A stretch of DNA of 64,000 nucleotides from Glycomyces tritici (GCF_030403505.1 NZ_JAUEMJ010000005.1:1-64000); one strand, 5' to 3'. Shown: positions 35,175 to 43,678, counted from the stretch's first letter. Numbers and translations are program-made. The notes: generated by a model from the letters alone, not told the origin.

Positions 35175-36083
35175 ATGGACGAAACCACGGTCGCGGACGG
35201 GCTCGGCATGATCCAGGACGGGTTCACCGGGCAGCGGATGCTCGCGGTCCCGCGCGCGGCGGTGGCGAAGGCACTGCGCCACCCGGTGACCGCGAAGCTG
35301 ACGGTCACCGACGCCGGCTACTTCCCCCACGCGGTCCGCCACGGTCGCGAGCGCCCCCGCGGCGCGCGCGAGCACCTCCTGCTGGTCTGCACCGACGGCG
35401 TGGGATGGTGCCGGACCGGCGACGCCCGCTTCACCGTCTCCCGGGGCGGCGCCATGGTGCTCCCGGCGGACCGGCCGCACGCCTACGGCGCCTCCGAGAA
35501 CGCCCCGTGGACACTGTGGTGGTTCCATTTCACGGGCGCCGACGCCGCCGACCTGGTCCGCGCTGCGCACGCGGCGACCGGTGGCCCGGTGACGCACCTC
35601 AGGGACCCGGCACCGGTGGCGAGCCTGGTCTCGCAGGCCATCGACGCGCTCGACTCCGGACTCACCACCTCGTCCCTGGTCACGGCCGCGGGCGCCGCCT
35701 GGCACGCCCTCGCACAGGTGATCGCCACCGGCCGCCGCGCCCCCGGCGCCGGCATGAGCCCGCTCGAGCGGGCCGCCGAACACCTGCGGGCCACCTCGCC
35801 GCACCGCACCTCGGTCGCCGCGCTGGCCTCCATGGTCGGACTGAGCCCCTCGCAGCTCAATGCGATCTTCCGTGAGCGCCTGGGCGTGACGCCGCTCCAG
35901 TTCCAGGTGGAGCTGCGGATGAAGCGCGCCCGCGAGCTGCTCGACGGCACCGACCTGGCGGTCGCCGCCGTCGCGCGGGAGACCGGCTACGGCGATCCGA
36001 TGTACTTCTCCCGCCAGTTCGCCCGCATCCACGGCATGGCCCCGTCGGCGTACCGGATTCGCTCCTCCGGGGCCCAGGCCTAG
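35175..36083 (+). CDS. AraC-family transcriptional regulator
   Basis: A 302-residue regulator. The N-terminal cupin-like sensor (about 35-170) includes REHLLLVCTDGVGWCRTGDARFTVSRGGAMVLPADRPHAYG and WTLWWFHFTG, the form seen in sugar-responsive AraC proteins (RhaR/MsmR-like). The C-terminal double helix-turn-helix spans about 195-295 (TSVAALASMVGLSPSQLNAIFRE; DLAVAAVARETGYGDPMYFSRQFARIHGMAPSAYR). ATG 35175 is chosen from its position at the predicted transcription start; an upstream ATG at 35112 is before the promoter. It stands between the GH43 gene (divergent) and the ricin-GH43 gene and may activate either; the rhamnose importer is another candidate target. Confidence 0.9.
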   Translation: MDETTVADGLGMIQDGFTGQRMLAVPRAAVAKALRHPVTAKLTVTDAGYFPHAVRHGRERPRGAREHLLLVCTDGVGWCRTGDARFTVSRGGAMVLPADRPHAYGASENAPWTLWWFHFTGADAADLVRAAHAATGGPVTHLRDPAPVASLVSQAIDALDSGLTTSSLVTAAGAAWHALAQVIATGRRAPGAGMSPLERAAEHLRATSPHRTSVAALASMVGLSPSQLNAIFRERLGVTPLQFQVELRMKRARELLDGTDLAVAAVARETGYGDPMYFSRQFARIHGMAPSAYRIRSSGAQA

Positions 36084-36126
36084 TCCGCTCCCGCCGCTGA
36101 CTTCGCGTCGCTCTGTTCAGACCGGG

Positions 36127-36140
36127 CGGAAACGTTTACA
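36127..36140. promoter_or_regulatory. LacI-type operator before ricin-GH43 gene, CGGAAACGTTTACA
   Basis: Shares GAAACGTTTACA with 40807..40820 and ACGTTTACA with 7598..7611. Its right half may double as a -35 (TTTACA, 36135..36140), followed 17 bp later by the AT-rich -10 region TTTATATATG. Confidence 0.6.
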
Positions 36141-36241
36141 CTGTGGGTGCTCATATTTTTATATATGTAGATTTATGAACGCTTCTGCGGCGGGCACCGC
36201 CCGCCCTCGCGCGTCCCTCACCGCACGACCGGGAGTCACCC

Positions 36242-37714
36242 ATGCCAACCCGTCTCCGCCGGCGCCTCTCGGGCCTGGCCGTAGCCGCGGCGCTCGCCCT
36301 GACCGCCGTCTTCTTCGCCGCACCGCCCGCACAGGCCGCCATCGACACGAACACCTGGTACACCATCGCGTCCCGCCACTCCGGGCTCGCCCTCGACATC
36401 GCCGACGCCTCGACGCAGCCCGGCGCGGCGTTGATCCAGAACACCGTCAGCGGCGGCGACAGCCAGCAGTTCCGCTTCGTCGACGCAGGCGGCGGTTACT
36501 ACCGCATCCAGGTCCGCCACTCCGGCCACGTCCTCGACGTCTCCGGACGGAACGCCGCCAACGGCGCCGACATCGTGCAGTGGAACGACCTCAACGGCAC
36601 GAACCAGCAATGGCGGCTCACCGAGAACGCCGAGGGCTACCACTCCATCGTCAACCGCTTCTCGGGCAAGGCACTCGACGTATGGGAACGCTCGACCGCC
36701 CCGGGATCGCGGATCTCCCAGTACACCGCGAACGGCGGGACCAACCAGCAGTGGCGCCTGACGCCCGCCGACACCCCCGGCGGCGACGAACCGTACGGCT
36801 ACCTCTTCGCCTACATGCTCGGCGAAGGCAGCGCCAACGGCGAGCAGGTCTACTTCGCCCTCAGCCGGGGCGACAACCCGCTCGCCTACGACGCGCTCAA
36901 CGGCGGCCGGCCCGTCGCGACCACCACAGTGGGCGAACGGGGCGCCCGCGACCCGTTCATCGTCCAGCACCCGGGCACCGGCCGGTACTACATGATCGCC
37001 ACCGACCTGAAGATCTACGGCAACGGCGACTGGGACCGCGCGCAGCGCCACGGCAGCCGCTCCCTCGTCGTATGGGAGTCGAGCGACCTGGTCACCTGGA
37101 CCGCCTCCCGCCTGGCGCAGGTCTCACCGCCCTCGGCCGGCAACACCTGGGCCCCCGAGGCGTACTGGGACCCGGCCCGCAACGCCTTCGTCGTCTACTG
37201 GGCCTCGAAGCTGTACACCAACGCCGACCACTCCGGCAGCTCCTACCACCGGATGATGTACGCGACCACCACCGACTTCCGCACCTTCAGCACTCCGCAG
37301 GTCTGGGTCGACAAGGGCTACTCCACCATCGACTCCACGGTGACCCAGTACAACGGCACCTACTACCGCTACACCAAGGACGAGCGCAGCGGCACCACCT
37401 GCGGCAAGTTCATCCTCTCCGAGACCTCGGCCACCCTCACGAGCACCAACTGGGCCTTCCAGCGCGACTGCATCGGCAGGGGCACCGTCAACCAGGGCGA
37501 GGGCCCGCTCGTGTTCAAGTCGAACACCGAGAACAAGTGGTACATGTTCATCGACGAGTACGGCGGACGCGGCTACCTCCCCTTCGAGACCACCAACCTC
37601 GCCGGGGGCCAGTGGACGCCCTCCTCGAACTACAGCCTGCCGGGGCGACCGCGCCACGGCATGGTCCTGCCCCTGACCGCCGCGCAGTACGCGGCCCTGC
37701 AGGACGCCTATTAG
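36242..37714 (+). CDS. Secreted GH43-fold enzyme with N-terminal ricin-type lectin module
   Basis: A 490-residue secreted protein from ATG 36242 (GGGAG upstream). Signal to about residue 33 (PPAQAA), ricin trefoil at 35-175 (three QQW/QQF repeats: SQQFRFV, NQQWRLT, NQQWRLT), short linker (DTPGGDEP), then a five-bladed propeller of about 310 residues. Propeller motifs are FAYMLGEGSANGEQVYFALS, GARDPFIVQHPGTGRYYMIATDLKIYG, NTWAPEAYWDPARNAFVVYWAS and NQGEGPLVFK, giving plausible base Asp in ARDPF and acid Glu in QGEGP. Substrates for this group include arabinan and galactan. It shares its operator with the galactan operon and the GH2 gene; a bidirectional terminator follows. Confidence 0.87.
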   Translation: MPTRLRRRLSGLAVAAALALTAVFFAAPPAQAAIDTNTWYTIASRHSGLALDIADASTQPGAALIQNTVSGGDSQQFRFVDAGGGYYRIQVRHSGHVLDVSGRNAANGADIVQWNDLNGTNQQWRLTENAEGYHSIVNRFSGKALDVWERSTAPGSRISQYTANGGTNQQWRLTPADTPGGDEPYGYLFAYMLGEGSANGEQVYFALSRGDNPLAYDALNGGRPVATTTVGERGARDPFIVQHPGTGRYYMIATDLKIYGNGDWDRAQRHGSRSLVVWESSDLVTWTASRLAQVSPPSAGNTWAPEAYWDPARNAFVVYWASKLYTNADHSGSSYHRMMYATTTDFRTFSTPQVWVDKGYSTIDSTVTQYNGTYYRYTKDERSGTTCGKFILSETSATLTSTNWAFQRDCIGRGTVNQGEGPLVFKSNTENKWYMFIDEYGGRGYLPFETTNLAGGQWTPSSNYSLPGRPRHGMVLPLTAAQYAALQDAY

Positions 37715-37735
37715 GACACTCGACGCGCACGAACG

Positions 37736-37765
37736 CGGGGCGGGCCCGGAATCGGACCCGCCCCG
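37736..37765. terminator. Bidirectional hairpin terminator
   Basis: A 13-bp stem (CGGGGCGGG arm, one mismatch) with GAAT loop between the convergent GH43 (ends 37714) and GH2 (ends 37788) genes. Confidence 0.75.
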
Positions 37766-37787
37766 CCTTCGCGCCAGCGTCCCGGTT

Positions 37788-40700
37788 CTAGACGCGCTGG
37801 CGGGTGAAGCGCTGGTTGGCGGCGCCGTTGGGGGTGTACTGGGAGATGCGGGCGCCGTCGGCGGTGGAGCGTTCGTAGACGTCCATGGCGAGGCCTGATT
37901 GGCGGTTGATGATGCTGACGACGTTGTTGCCGTGGTCGGTCAGGCGCCATTGCTGGCTTGCGGCGCCGGTGTCGGCTTGCTGGGTGATGTCGGCGCCGTT
38001 CGAGTTGCTCGCGACCTGGAGGACGAGCCCGGAGTGGCGTGCCTTGATCGTGAAGTGGCCCTCGCCGACGTCGATGAATTCGAACTGCTGGTTGGACCGG
38101 CTGCTTGACGTCCACTGGAGGAGCCGGGCTCCGGCGGTGGCGGAGACGCCGTCGATGTCGGCGTACTTCCCGCTGTGCTGGGCCACCAGGCGGTAGTACG
38201 TCGTCGGCGGGGGAACACTCGGGCCGCCGCCCTCGCCGGCGATCAGGGTGACCAGCCCGCCGGTGGTGTCGAACTCCGACGACTCGACCGCGGCGGTGGC
38301 CGTGGTCAAGCCGGTCGCGCTGGCGCGCAAGGTGATGGTGCCGGGGGCGCGGCCGACGCGGACGAACACGCGGTTGACGCCCGCCTCGGTCTGGACGTGG
38401 GACTTGTGGACGCTCCCTCGGATGCGCGGGTTGAACCCGCCGAGGAAGGCGCCGGGCCCGGTCAGCTGGAAGTCCACGCGCGCCTGGTGCGTCGGCATGC
38501 GCCTGCCCTGCGCGTCGACGGCCTCCACGTCGAAGAAGGCGATGTCGCTCCCGTCGGCGGCGAGTCCGCCCGGCGCGGTGTAGGGGGTCAGGCGCAGTGC
38601 GGTGGCCGGACCGCTCGTGGTCTTGGCGGCGGTGACGATCTCGGCGCCGTTCGCGTCGTAGCCGATCGCGGTGATGGTGCCGGACTGCCAGGCGATGCCG
38701 GCGAAGGTGTACAGGAAGTCCTGCTGGCGGGTGCTGCTGTCGCCCACCTGGGTGCCGTTGACCAGCAGGCGGACCCGGCGCACCGGGGCGGAGGCCATGA
38801 CGTACACGGTCTTGCGGGTGCCCGCGGGGTAGGTCCAGTGGCCGATGATGTGGAGGTCGGGGGCCGGGTTCTGCATGACCCGGAAGGTGAACATGGACTC
38901 CTTGGGGATGCGGACGGCGTCGACCCGGCCCGACAGGCGGCAGCACTCCCAGCCGTACTGGCGGCCGTGCTGGTTCGAGTCCGCCCAGATCAGCGCGGCG
39001 GCCCCGGAGTAGCGGCGGTCGCCCGGGCCCTGGATCCGCTGCCCCCAGAACTCCCAGCGGGTGGCGGCGGCGTGCGTGCCGGCGAACTGCTCGGAGGTCA
39101 GGCGGTAGGTCACGTCCGGGCCGGTCTGGTAGCCGAAGTCGGGCGGGGAGGCGTTGTCCCAGACGCGCCGCGGCGCCTCGTCGCGCGTGTACTCGCTCTC
39201 GATGATGACCTTGCGGTCGCGGGCGTAGACCGAGTAGTGGCGGTTGAGCATGGTGCCGACCCATTCGGCGGCGTCGACGCACTCCCTGCCGCCCCAGTAC
39301 GGGTCGTCGGAGATCGCCCGGCACCCCATGCCGCGCCCGCCGTTCGGGTCCCAGGTCTTGCGGAGGTCGACCATCTGCCGCATGTGGGCGGCGGTGATGG
39401 CGTTGTTCCCGGCCTCCCAGAACAGGATGCTCGGGTTGTTGCGGAAGTAGACGAGCACGTCGCGCATGAGCTCGACCCGCTGGTCCCACTGGCGGCCGGT
39501 GACGTCCTTCTCCTTGTCGCCGGCGGGTTGGATGCTGACGATGCCGTACTTGTCGGTCGCGCGGATGTTGGCGGGGTTCGCGGCCACGTGCATCCAGCGG
39601 ATCAGGTTGGCCTTGGAGTCGCGGATCATCTTCCCGTCGATCTCGGTCATCCACTCGGGCACCGCGCCGCCGATGGCGGCCCACTCGTTGGTCGAGCGGA
39701 TCGCGTAGCCGGTGAGGAAGACGTACTCGTCGTTGATGTACACGCCGCCGTTGGCGGTGCCGCCCCGGTAGGCGGTCTTGCGGAAGCCGGTGGTGACCGC
39801 ATAGGCGTCCACCACGGTGTCGCCTTCGCTGATGAGCACTTCCACGGTGTACAGGTGCGGGTCGCCGGGGGACCAGAACCGCAGGTCGCCGACGGTCTTC
39901 GAGAAGGAGAGGACGCGGGTCTCGCCGGCGGCGAGCGTCACCGTCGGACCGGCGATGGCGGCGCGGACGGTGCCGTCGAGTTCGGTCACCTTGGCCGACA
40001 GCGCGAGTGTGCGGGCCGTGCCGAGGGCGTTGCGGATCTGCGGCTCGACGTTGACGGTCGCCGTTCGGGCGCCGATGTCGAACGCGTTCGCGTAGACGTA
40101 GGTGCCCACCGTCCGCAGGCCGTGGTAGAGCGGCAGCGTGAAGTGGGTGGCGGGCACGACGTACATGCGCACGTTGCGGGTGAGACCGCCGTACTCGGGG
40201 TTGAAGTCGCGGCTGTCCCACTGGAACGGCAAGTTCGTGGCCTCTTCGGGCCGCCACTTGGTGTTGTCGGCCTTGACCGCGATCACGTTCTCGGCGCCGA
40301 ACCGGATCTGGTCGGTGACGTCGAAGCCGAACGGCGCGACGCCGTTCTCGTACAGGCCGACGTCGGTGCCGTTGACGTAGACCGTGGCGGCCTGGCGCAC
40401 GCCCTCGAACTCGAGGAGCACCTTCCGGCCCCGGTGCGCCTCGGGCATGGTGAAGTGCTTGCGGTACCAGGTCACCTGCATCGCCACCGCCGACTCGCCG
40501 GACGAGGTGATGTAGTCGTCGAAGGAGTCGACGTCGTTGTAGGTGTGCGGCACGCTGACGTCGTCCCAGCCGGAGTCGTCGAATCCGAACGACTGCGCGC
40601 CGGAGACGTCGTCCTTGATGAACCTCCAGTCGGGGTTGAGGCTGTAGACCGTGCGGCCGCTGGGAGTCGCCGCGTGCGCGGGCGACGCCTCCAGGAGGGG

Positions 40701-40790
40701 CGCGGTGCCGGCGGCGAGCGCGCCCGCGCCGGCGGCGGCGCCCCAGAGCAGTGATCTTCTTCGGACACGAGGGGTCTGCTCGAGGGGCAC
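37788..40790 (-). CDS. Tat-secreted GH2 beta-galactosidase-like enzyme with ricin-type lectin module; atypical acid/base site
   Basis: A 1000-residue protein from GTG 40790 (AAGGAGG upstream). Twin-arginine signal VRRRSLLWGAAAGAGALAAG (cleavage near AHAA). Order: GH2 sugar-binding domain (45-215), immunoglobulin-like domain (220-340), TIM barrel (345-650), two beta-sandwich domains (650-850) and a C-terminal ricin trefoil (about 865-1000). The nucleophile motif IIESEYTRDE (Glu533) is present. Where GH2 enzymes normally have NE, this one reads FWEAGNNAI (457-465), with Asn463 at the catalytic acid/base position; Glu459 is nearby. Either a distinct subfamily uses another acid, or activity is altered. 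Two operators lie upstream (40807, 40832). Confidence 0.88.
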   Translation of the reverse strand: MPLEQTPRVRRRSLLWGAAAGAGALAAGTAPLLEASPAHAATPSGRTVYSLNPDWRFIKDDVSGAQSFGFDDSGWDDVSVPHTYNDVDSFDDYITSSGESAVAMQVTWYRKHFTMPEAHRGRKVLLEFEGVRQAATVYVNGTDVGLYENGVAPFGFDVTDQIRFGAENVIAVKADNTKWRPEEATNLPFQWDSRDFNPEYGGLTRNVRMYVVPATHFTLPLYHGLRTVGTYVYANAFDIGARTATVNVEPQIRNALGTARTLALSAKVTELDGTVRAAIAGPTVTLAAGETRVLSFSKTVGDLRFWSPGDPHLYTVEVLISEGDTVVDAYAVTTGFRKTAYRGGTANGGVYINDEYVFLTGYAIRSTNEWAAIGGAVPEWMTEIDGKMIRDSKANLIRWMHVAANPANIRATDKYGIVSIQPAGDKEKDVTGRQWDQRVELMRDVLVYFRNNPSILFWEAGNNAITAAHMRQMVDLRKTWDPNGGRGMGCRAISDDPYWGGRECVDAAEWVGTMLNRHYSVYARDRKVIIESEYTRDEAPRRVWDNASPPDFGYQTGPDVTYRLTSEQFAGTHAAATRWEFWGQRIQGPGDRRYSGAAALIWADSNQHGRQYGWECCRLSGRVDAVRIPKESMFTFRVMQNPAPDLHIIGHWTYPAGTRKTVYVMASAPVRRVRLLVNGTQVGDSSTRQQDFLYTFAGIAWQSGTITAIGYDANGAEIVTAAKTTSGPATALRLTPYTAPGGLAADGSDIAFFDVEAVDAQGRRMPTHQARVDFQLTGPGAFLGGFNPRIRGSVHKSHVQTEAGVNRVFVRVGRAPGTITLRASATGLTTATAAVESSEFDTTGGLVTLIAGEGGGPSVPPPTTYYRLVAQHSGKYADIDGVSATAGARLLQWTSSSRSNQQFEFIDVGEGHFTIKARHSGLVLQVASNSNGADITQQADTGAASQQWRLTDHGNNVVSIINRQSGLAMDVYERSTADGARISQYTPNGAANQRFTRQRV

Positions 40791-40806
40791 GGTTCCTCCT
40801 TGGGAG

Positions 40807-40820
40807 TTGAAACGTTTACA
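40807..40820. promoter_or_regulatory. LacI-type operator before GH2 gene, TTGAAACGTTTACA
   Basis: Shares GAAACGTTTACA with 36127..36140. It lies 17 bp upstream of the GH2 start, overlapping the expected transcript start. Confidence 0.6.
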
Positions 40821-40831
40821 TCACAAGCGCA

Positions 40832-40845
40832 ATGTAACGTTACAT
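40832..40845. promoter_or_regulatory. Perfect palindrome ATGTAACGTTACAT before GH2 gene
   Basis: A 14-bp perfect palindrome with central CG, 12 bp beyond the first operator, probably a second LacI site. A degenerate decamer (TCTATCGATG, 40851..40860) follows. Confidence 0.6.
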
Positions 40846-40995
40846 CGAAGTCTATCGATGGAAGTCGCCGCAAGTCAACGTGCGGCGGGTGTCGCGATCG
40901 AACCGCTCGGCCGTCCACCTGGACGAAACACGCCGATGCCACAGCAGGCGTCGGCATGTGCGGTGGCCGCCTTGCGGACGGGAACGGGAGGCGGT

Positions 40996-41610
40996 CTACC
41001 CGGCCGCGGGCGGCTCGTCCCGGTCGCGCGGTCCGGGCTTGGCGCGGAGGTGGGCGCGTTCGCCCTGCCTGCCGATGAGGCTCAGGAATTCGACCGGCCC
41101 GGCGCCGGTCGCACCGAACCAGTGCGGGGTGCGGGTGTCGAACTCCGCGGCCTCGCCGGGCTTCAGCCTGAGGTCGTGCTCGCCGAGCACGAGGCGCAGC
41201 GTGCCGTTGAGGACGTACGCCCAATCGAAACCCTCGTGGGTCCGCAGCTGCGGCACCGCCGCGTCGTCCCCGGTCGGCAGGATGAACTTGTACGCCTGGA
41301 TGCCCCCTGGCCTGCGGGTGAGCGGCAGGACCACCGCACCGTTCGCGCCCGCGACGGGCCGCAGGTTCACGCGCGGGTCGCCCGTCGGCGGGGCGTCCAC
41401 GAGCTCGTCGAGCGTCACCCCGTGGACCCGTGCGAGCGGCAGCAGCTGCTCCAGCGTCGGCCTGCGCAGCCCCGATTCGAGCCGGGAGAGCGTGCTCGCG
41501 GAGATCCCCGTCTGCGCGGCGAGGTCGGCGAGGGTGACCTCCCGGCGGAGCCGCAGCCGCTTGAGGCGGGGTCCGACGGCGTCGAGCGTCCTGTCGAGAT
41601 CTGGTTCCAT
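40996..41610 (-). CDS. XRE-family regulator with cupin domain
   Basis: A 204-residue regulator starting MEPDLDRTLDAVGPRLKRLR at ATG 41610. GGAGG directly abuts the ATG, too close for normal use, so initiation may be leaderless; the longer in-frame start at 41733 runs through the divergent promoter. The helix-turn-helix is TLADLAAQTGISASTLSRLESGLRRPTLEQL (about 26-56). The cupin-2 domain is at about 90-185 (HEGFDWAYVLNGTLRLVLGEHDLRLKPGEAAEFDTRTPHWFG), which senses a small ligand. It is divergent from a methyltransferase gene, with a palindrome in between. Confidence 0.9.
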   Translation of the reverse strand: MEPDLDRTLDAVGPRLKRLRLRREVTLADLAAQTGISASTLSRLESGLRRPTLEQLLPLARVHGVTLDELVDAPPTGDPRVNLRPVAGANGAVVLPLTRRPGGIQAYKFILPTGDDAAVPQLRTHEGFDWAYVLNGTLRLVLGEHDLRLKPGEAAEFDTRTPHWFGATGAGPVEFLSLIGRQGERAHLRAKPGPRDRDEPPAAG

Positions 41611-41619
41611 CCTCCGATT

Positions 41620-41633
41620 TTGCCATTCGGCAA
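41620..41633. promoter_or_regulatory. Inverted repeat TTGCCATTCGGCAA between regulator and methyltransferase
   Basis: TTGCC and GGCAA arms around ATTC, 10 bp upstream of the XRE-cupin start: a likely autoregulatory operator. Confidence 0.55.
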
Positions 41634-41701
41634 CGCAGCTTGCACTATTGCGCGCCGATCCGTCAGGATCGACCGGCACGAGCGAGCGGAAGGGAACCGA
41701 C

Positions 41702-42322
41702 ATGGCGGTCGCACCGACACATGACTTCGACAAGGACTACTGGGAGCGGCACTGGGCGCAGCGCCACGGCGCGGGGGAGAGCGCACCGCATCCCCATCTC
41801 GCCCGCGAGACCGCCGGCCTCGAACCGGGCACGGCCCTCGACGCCGGATGCGGGACGGGAACCGAAGCGCTCTGGCTTGCCGCACACGGCTGGCAGGTGA
41901 CCGGCGCCGACATCGCCGCCCACGCACTGCGCCTGGCCGCCGAGCGCGCGGCGACCCTGCCGAACCCCGGCGGCGTGCGGTGGGTCGAAGCGGACCTGAC
42001 GACCTGGGAGCCGGGGCGCGGCTTCGACCTCGTCACCACCGCCTACGCGCACTCCGCGATGCCGCACCCCGACTTCTACCGGCGCCTCGCGACCTGGGTC
42101 GCCCCCGGCGGCACGCTGCTCATCGTCGCCCACCTCCACACCGCTCACGCGCACGGCGACCATCCCCCCACGGAAGCCGCAGTCACCCTCGCCGACATCA
42201 CCGCGAGCGTCGCGCCCTTGCGCATCGAGACCGCCGAGGAGCACACCCGCACGGTCAACGGCCCCGGCGGCCGCGGCCATGTCCTGCGCGACGCCGTCGT
42301 CCGCGCCACCCGGCCGCTCTGA
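41702..42322 (+). CDS. Class I SAM-dependent methyltransferase
   Basis: A 206-residue cytoplasmic protein from ATG 41702 (AAGGGA upstream). Motif I is ALDAGCGTGTEALWLAAHGWQVTGADIA (about 45-72), motif II is near FDLVTTAYAHSAMP, and post-motif region ATWVAPGGTLLIVAHLH. The start DYWERHWAQRHG fits the tellurite-resistance (TehB)/thiopurine-like group of small methyltransferases. The substrate is unknown. It is divergent from the XRE-cupin regulator, which probably controls it, suggesting a response to a toxic small molecule. Confidence 0.88.
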   Translation: MAVAPTHDFDKDYWERHWAQRHGAGESAPHPHLARETAGLEPGTALDAGCGTGTEALWLAAHGWQVTGADIAAHALRLAAERAATLPNPGGVRWVEADLTTWEPGRGFDLVTTAYAHSAMPHPDFYRRLATWVAPGGTLLIVAHLHTAHAHGDHPPTEAAVTLADITASVAPLRIETAEEHTRTVNGPGGRGHVLRDAVVRATRPL

Positions 42323-42399
42323 CCGAGAGGGGAACTCCTGCCGCCTTCCCGCCGGTGTACCGCCTTGCAGGCACCCCCTCCTGCCAGCAAACTGCAGGC

Positions 42400-43416
42400 A
42401 TGACCTCACTGAACCGCCGACAGTTCACCCGTTCGCTCCTCGCCGTCCCGGCCGCCGCCCTCGTCGGCACCGGCCTCGGCGCGCTCAGCCCCGCAGCGGC
42501 CTCGGCCGCTCCCGCCGACTGGAACGCGCAGTTCCTGGCGCTCCAGTTGAACGGCGAGCTGATGCACCAGACGCGGGCCGGAGACGGTTCCTGGCAGCCG
42601 CGCTGGACCGAGGTCGCCGACGGCACCGGCACGATCGCGTTCGTCGCCGCCGCCGGCATCGGCAAGGACCTCCACGTGGTCGTTTCGATGGATCGCGACG
42701 CCGGCAGGAATCCGAGGCACTGCTTCCGCAACGGCGCCGACGGCTCCTGGACGGCGTTCAGCGAGATTCCGATGGAAGGGGGCCCCATGGGCACCACCTC
42801 CCTCGCGATGACCGCCCTCAACCGCCAGTTGCACCTCATCGCCACGAACAACGGCACCGTGCACCACGCCGTCCGCAACGGGGACGGCAGCTGGCAGAGC
42901 AGTTGGACCCCCATCCGGGTCTTCGAAAGCGTCAGTGATTTCGCCATCACCAGAGTCGGCACGACGCTGCATGTCGCCGTCCTCTCGGAAGGCAAGCTCT
43001 TCCACTCCATTCGGGCTGCGGACGGCACCTGGAGCAGCTGGGGCGCCGTCAAGCGCGCGGCCGGAGACATCGGCGACATCGGCGCGGTGGCCTTGGCGGG
43101 GGTCGGAGCTGCGCTCCACCTCTTCGCGGTGGACGGCTCCGGCCTGCTGCAGCACGCCGTCCGCAGAGAGGACGGATCCTGGCGGCCGTTCAAGCGGGTG
43201 GCCGTCTTCACCGAGGCCAACGGGACCCTGTTCAACCTCACCGCCGCCAATGTCGGCGGCGTCGTGCAGTTCGCCGGTGTGCACCTGGGCGACAGGAGCA
43301 TCAAACACGCCATCCGCAGTGCGGACGGATCGTGGTCGCCGGTCGGGACCGTCCGCCCCACCGGCCTGACCGAGTGGCCGCAGTACGGATTGGTGCTGGC
43401 CCCCACCGCCCTGTAG
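42400..43416 (+). CDS. Tat-secreted repeat protein, probable beta-propeller lectin (unknown function)
   Basis: A 338-residue protein with a twin-arginine signal (LNRRQFTRSLLAVPAAALVG, cleavage near AASAAP). The mature part consists of repeats of about 48 residues, each carrying H-x-x-R-x-x-DGSW or similar: MHQTRAGDGSWQPRW, HCFRNGADGSWTAF, HHAVRNGDGSWQSSW, HSIRAADGTWSSW, QHAVRREDGSWRPF, KHAIRSADGSWSPV. Six such units suggest a six-bladed propeller like fucose-binding or tectonin-type lectins or DUF346 proteins. No catalytic motif is visible. ATG 42400 has only a weak GCAGG upstream. Isolated gene 78 bp after the methyltransferase; role could be surface glycan binding. Confidence 0.75.
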   Translation: MTSLNRRQFTRSLLAVPAAALVGTGLGALSPAAASAAPADWNAQFLALQLNGELMHQTRAGDGSWQPRWTEVADGTGTIAFVAAAGIGKDLHVVVSMDRDAGRNPRHCFRNGADGSWTAFSEIPMEGGPMGTTSLAMTALNRQLHLIATNNGTVHHAVRNGDGSWQSSWTPIRVFESVSDFAITRVGTTLHVAVLSEGKLFHSIRAADGTWSSWGAVKRAAGDIGDIGAVALAGVGAALHLFAVDGSGLLQHAVRREDGSWRPFKRVAVFTEANGTLFNLTAANVGGVVQFAGVHLGDRSIKHAIRSADGSWSPVGTVRPTGLTEWPQYGLVLAPTAL

Positions 43417-43678
43417 CGGCTGCGCGGTCCTGGCCCGCCCTCCGATCCGTGCAACCCAACAGAGTTATATCGAGAACAAGGCATAGCGCTGCCGGCGAGA
43501 GCCTCGACGACGCGACGGATCGGCGGCGGGCCTGCCGCGTTGGAACCGGCTCCTGTGGAGCTGCTCCGAGGCGTCCGGTCGTCCCCGGATCGTCGTGAGG
43601 CCACGCATCGCGGGGGAGTGTCGCCCCGGGCCCGTATCCTCGGGGCGTCACCCCTCCCCGGACGCTCGGAAGACCTTG

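Noticed and set aside
43417..43678. Search for a small gene or RNA before the DUF4132 gene
   Set aside because: No open frame with a ribosome-binding site, no clear hairpin; only a short AT-rich patch (TTATATCGAG) is visible.
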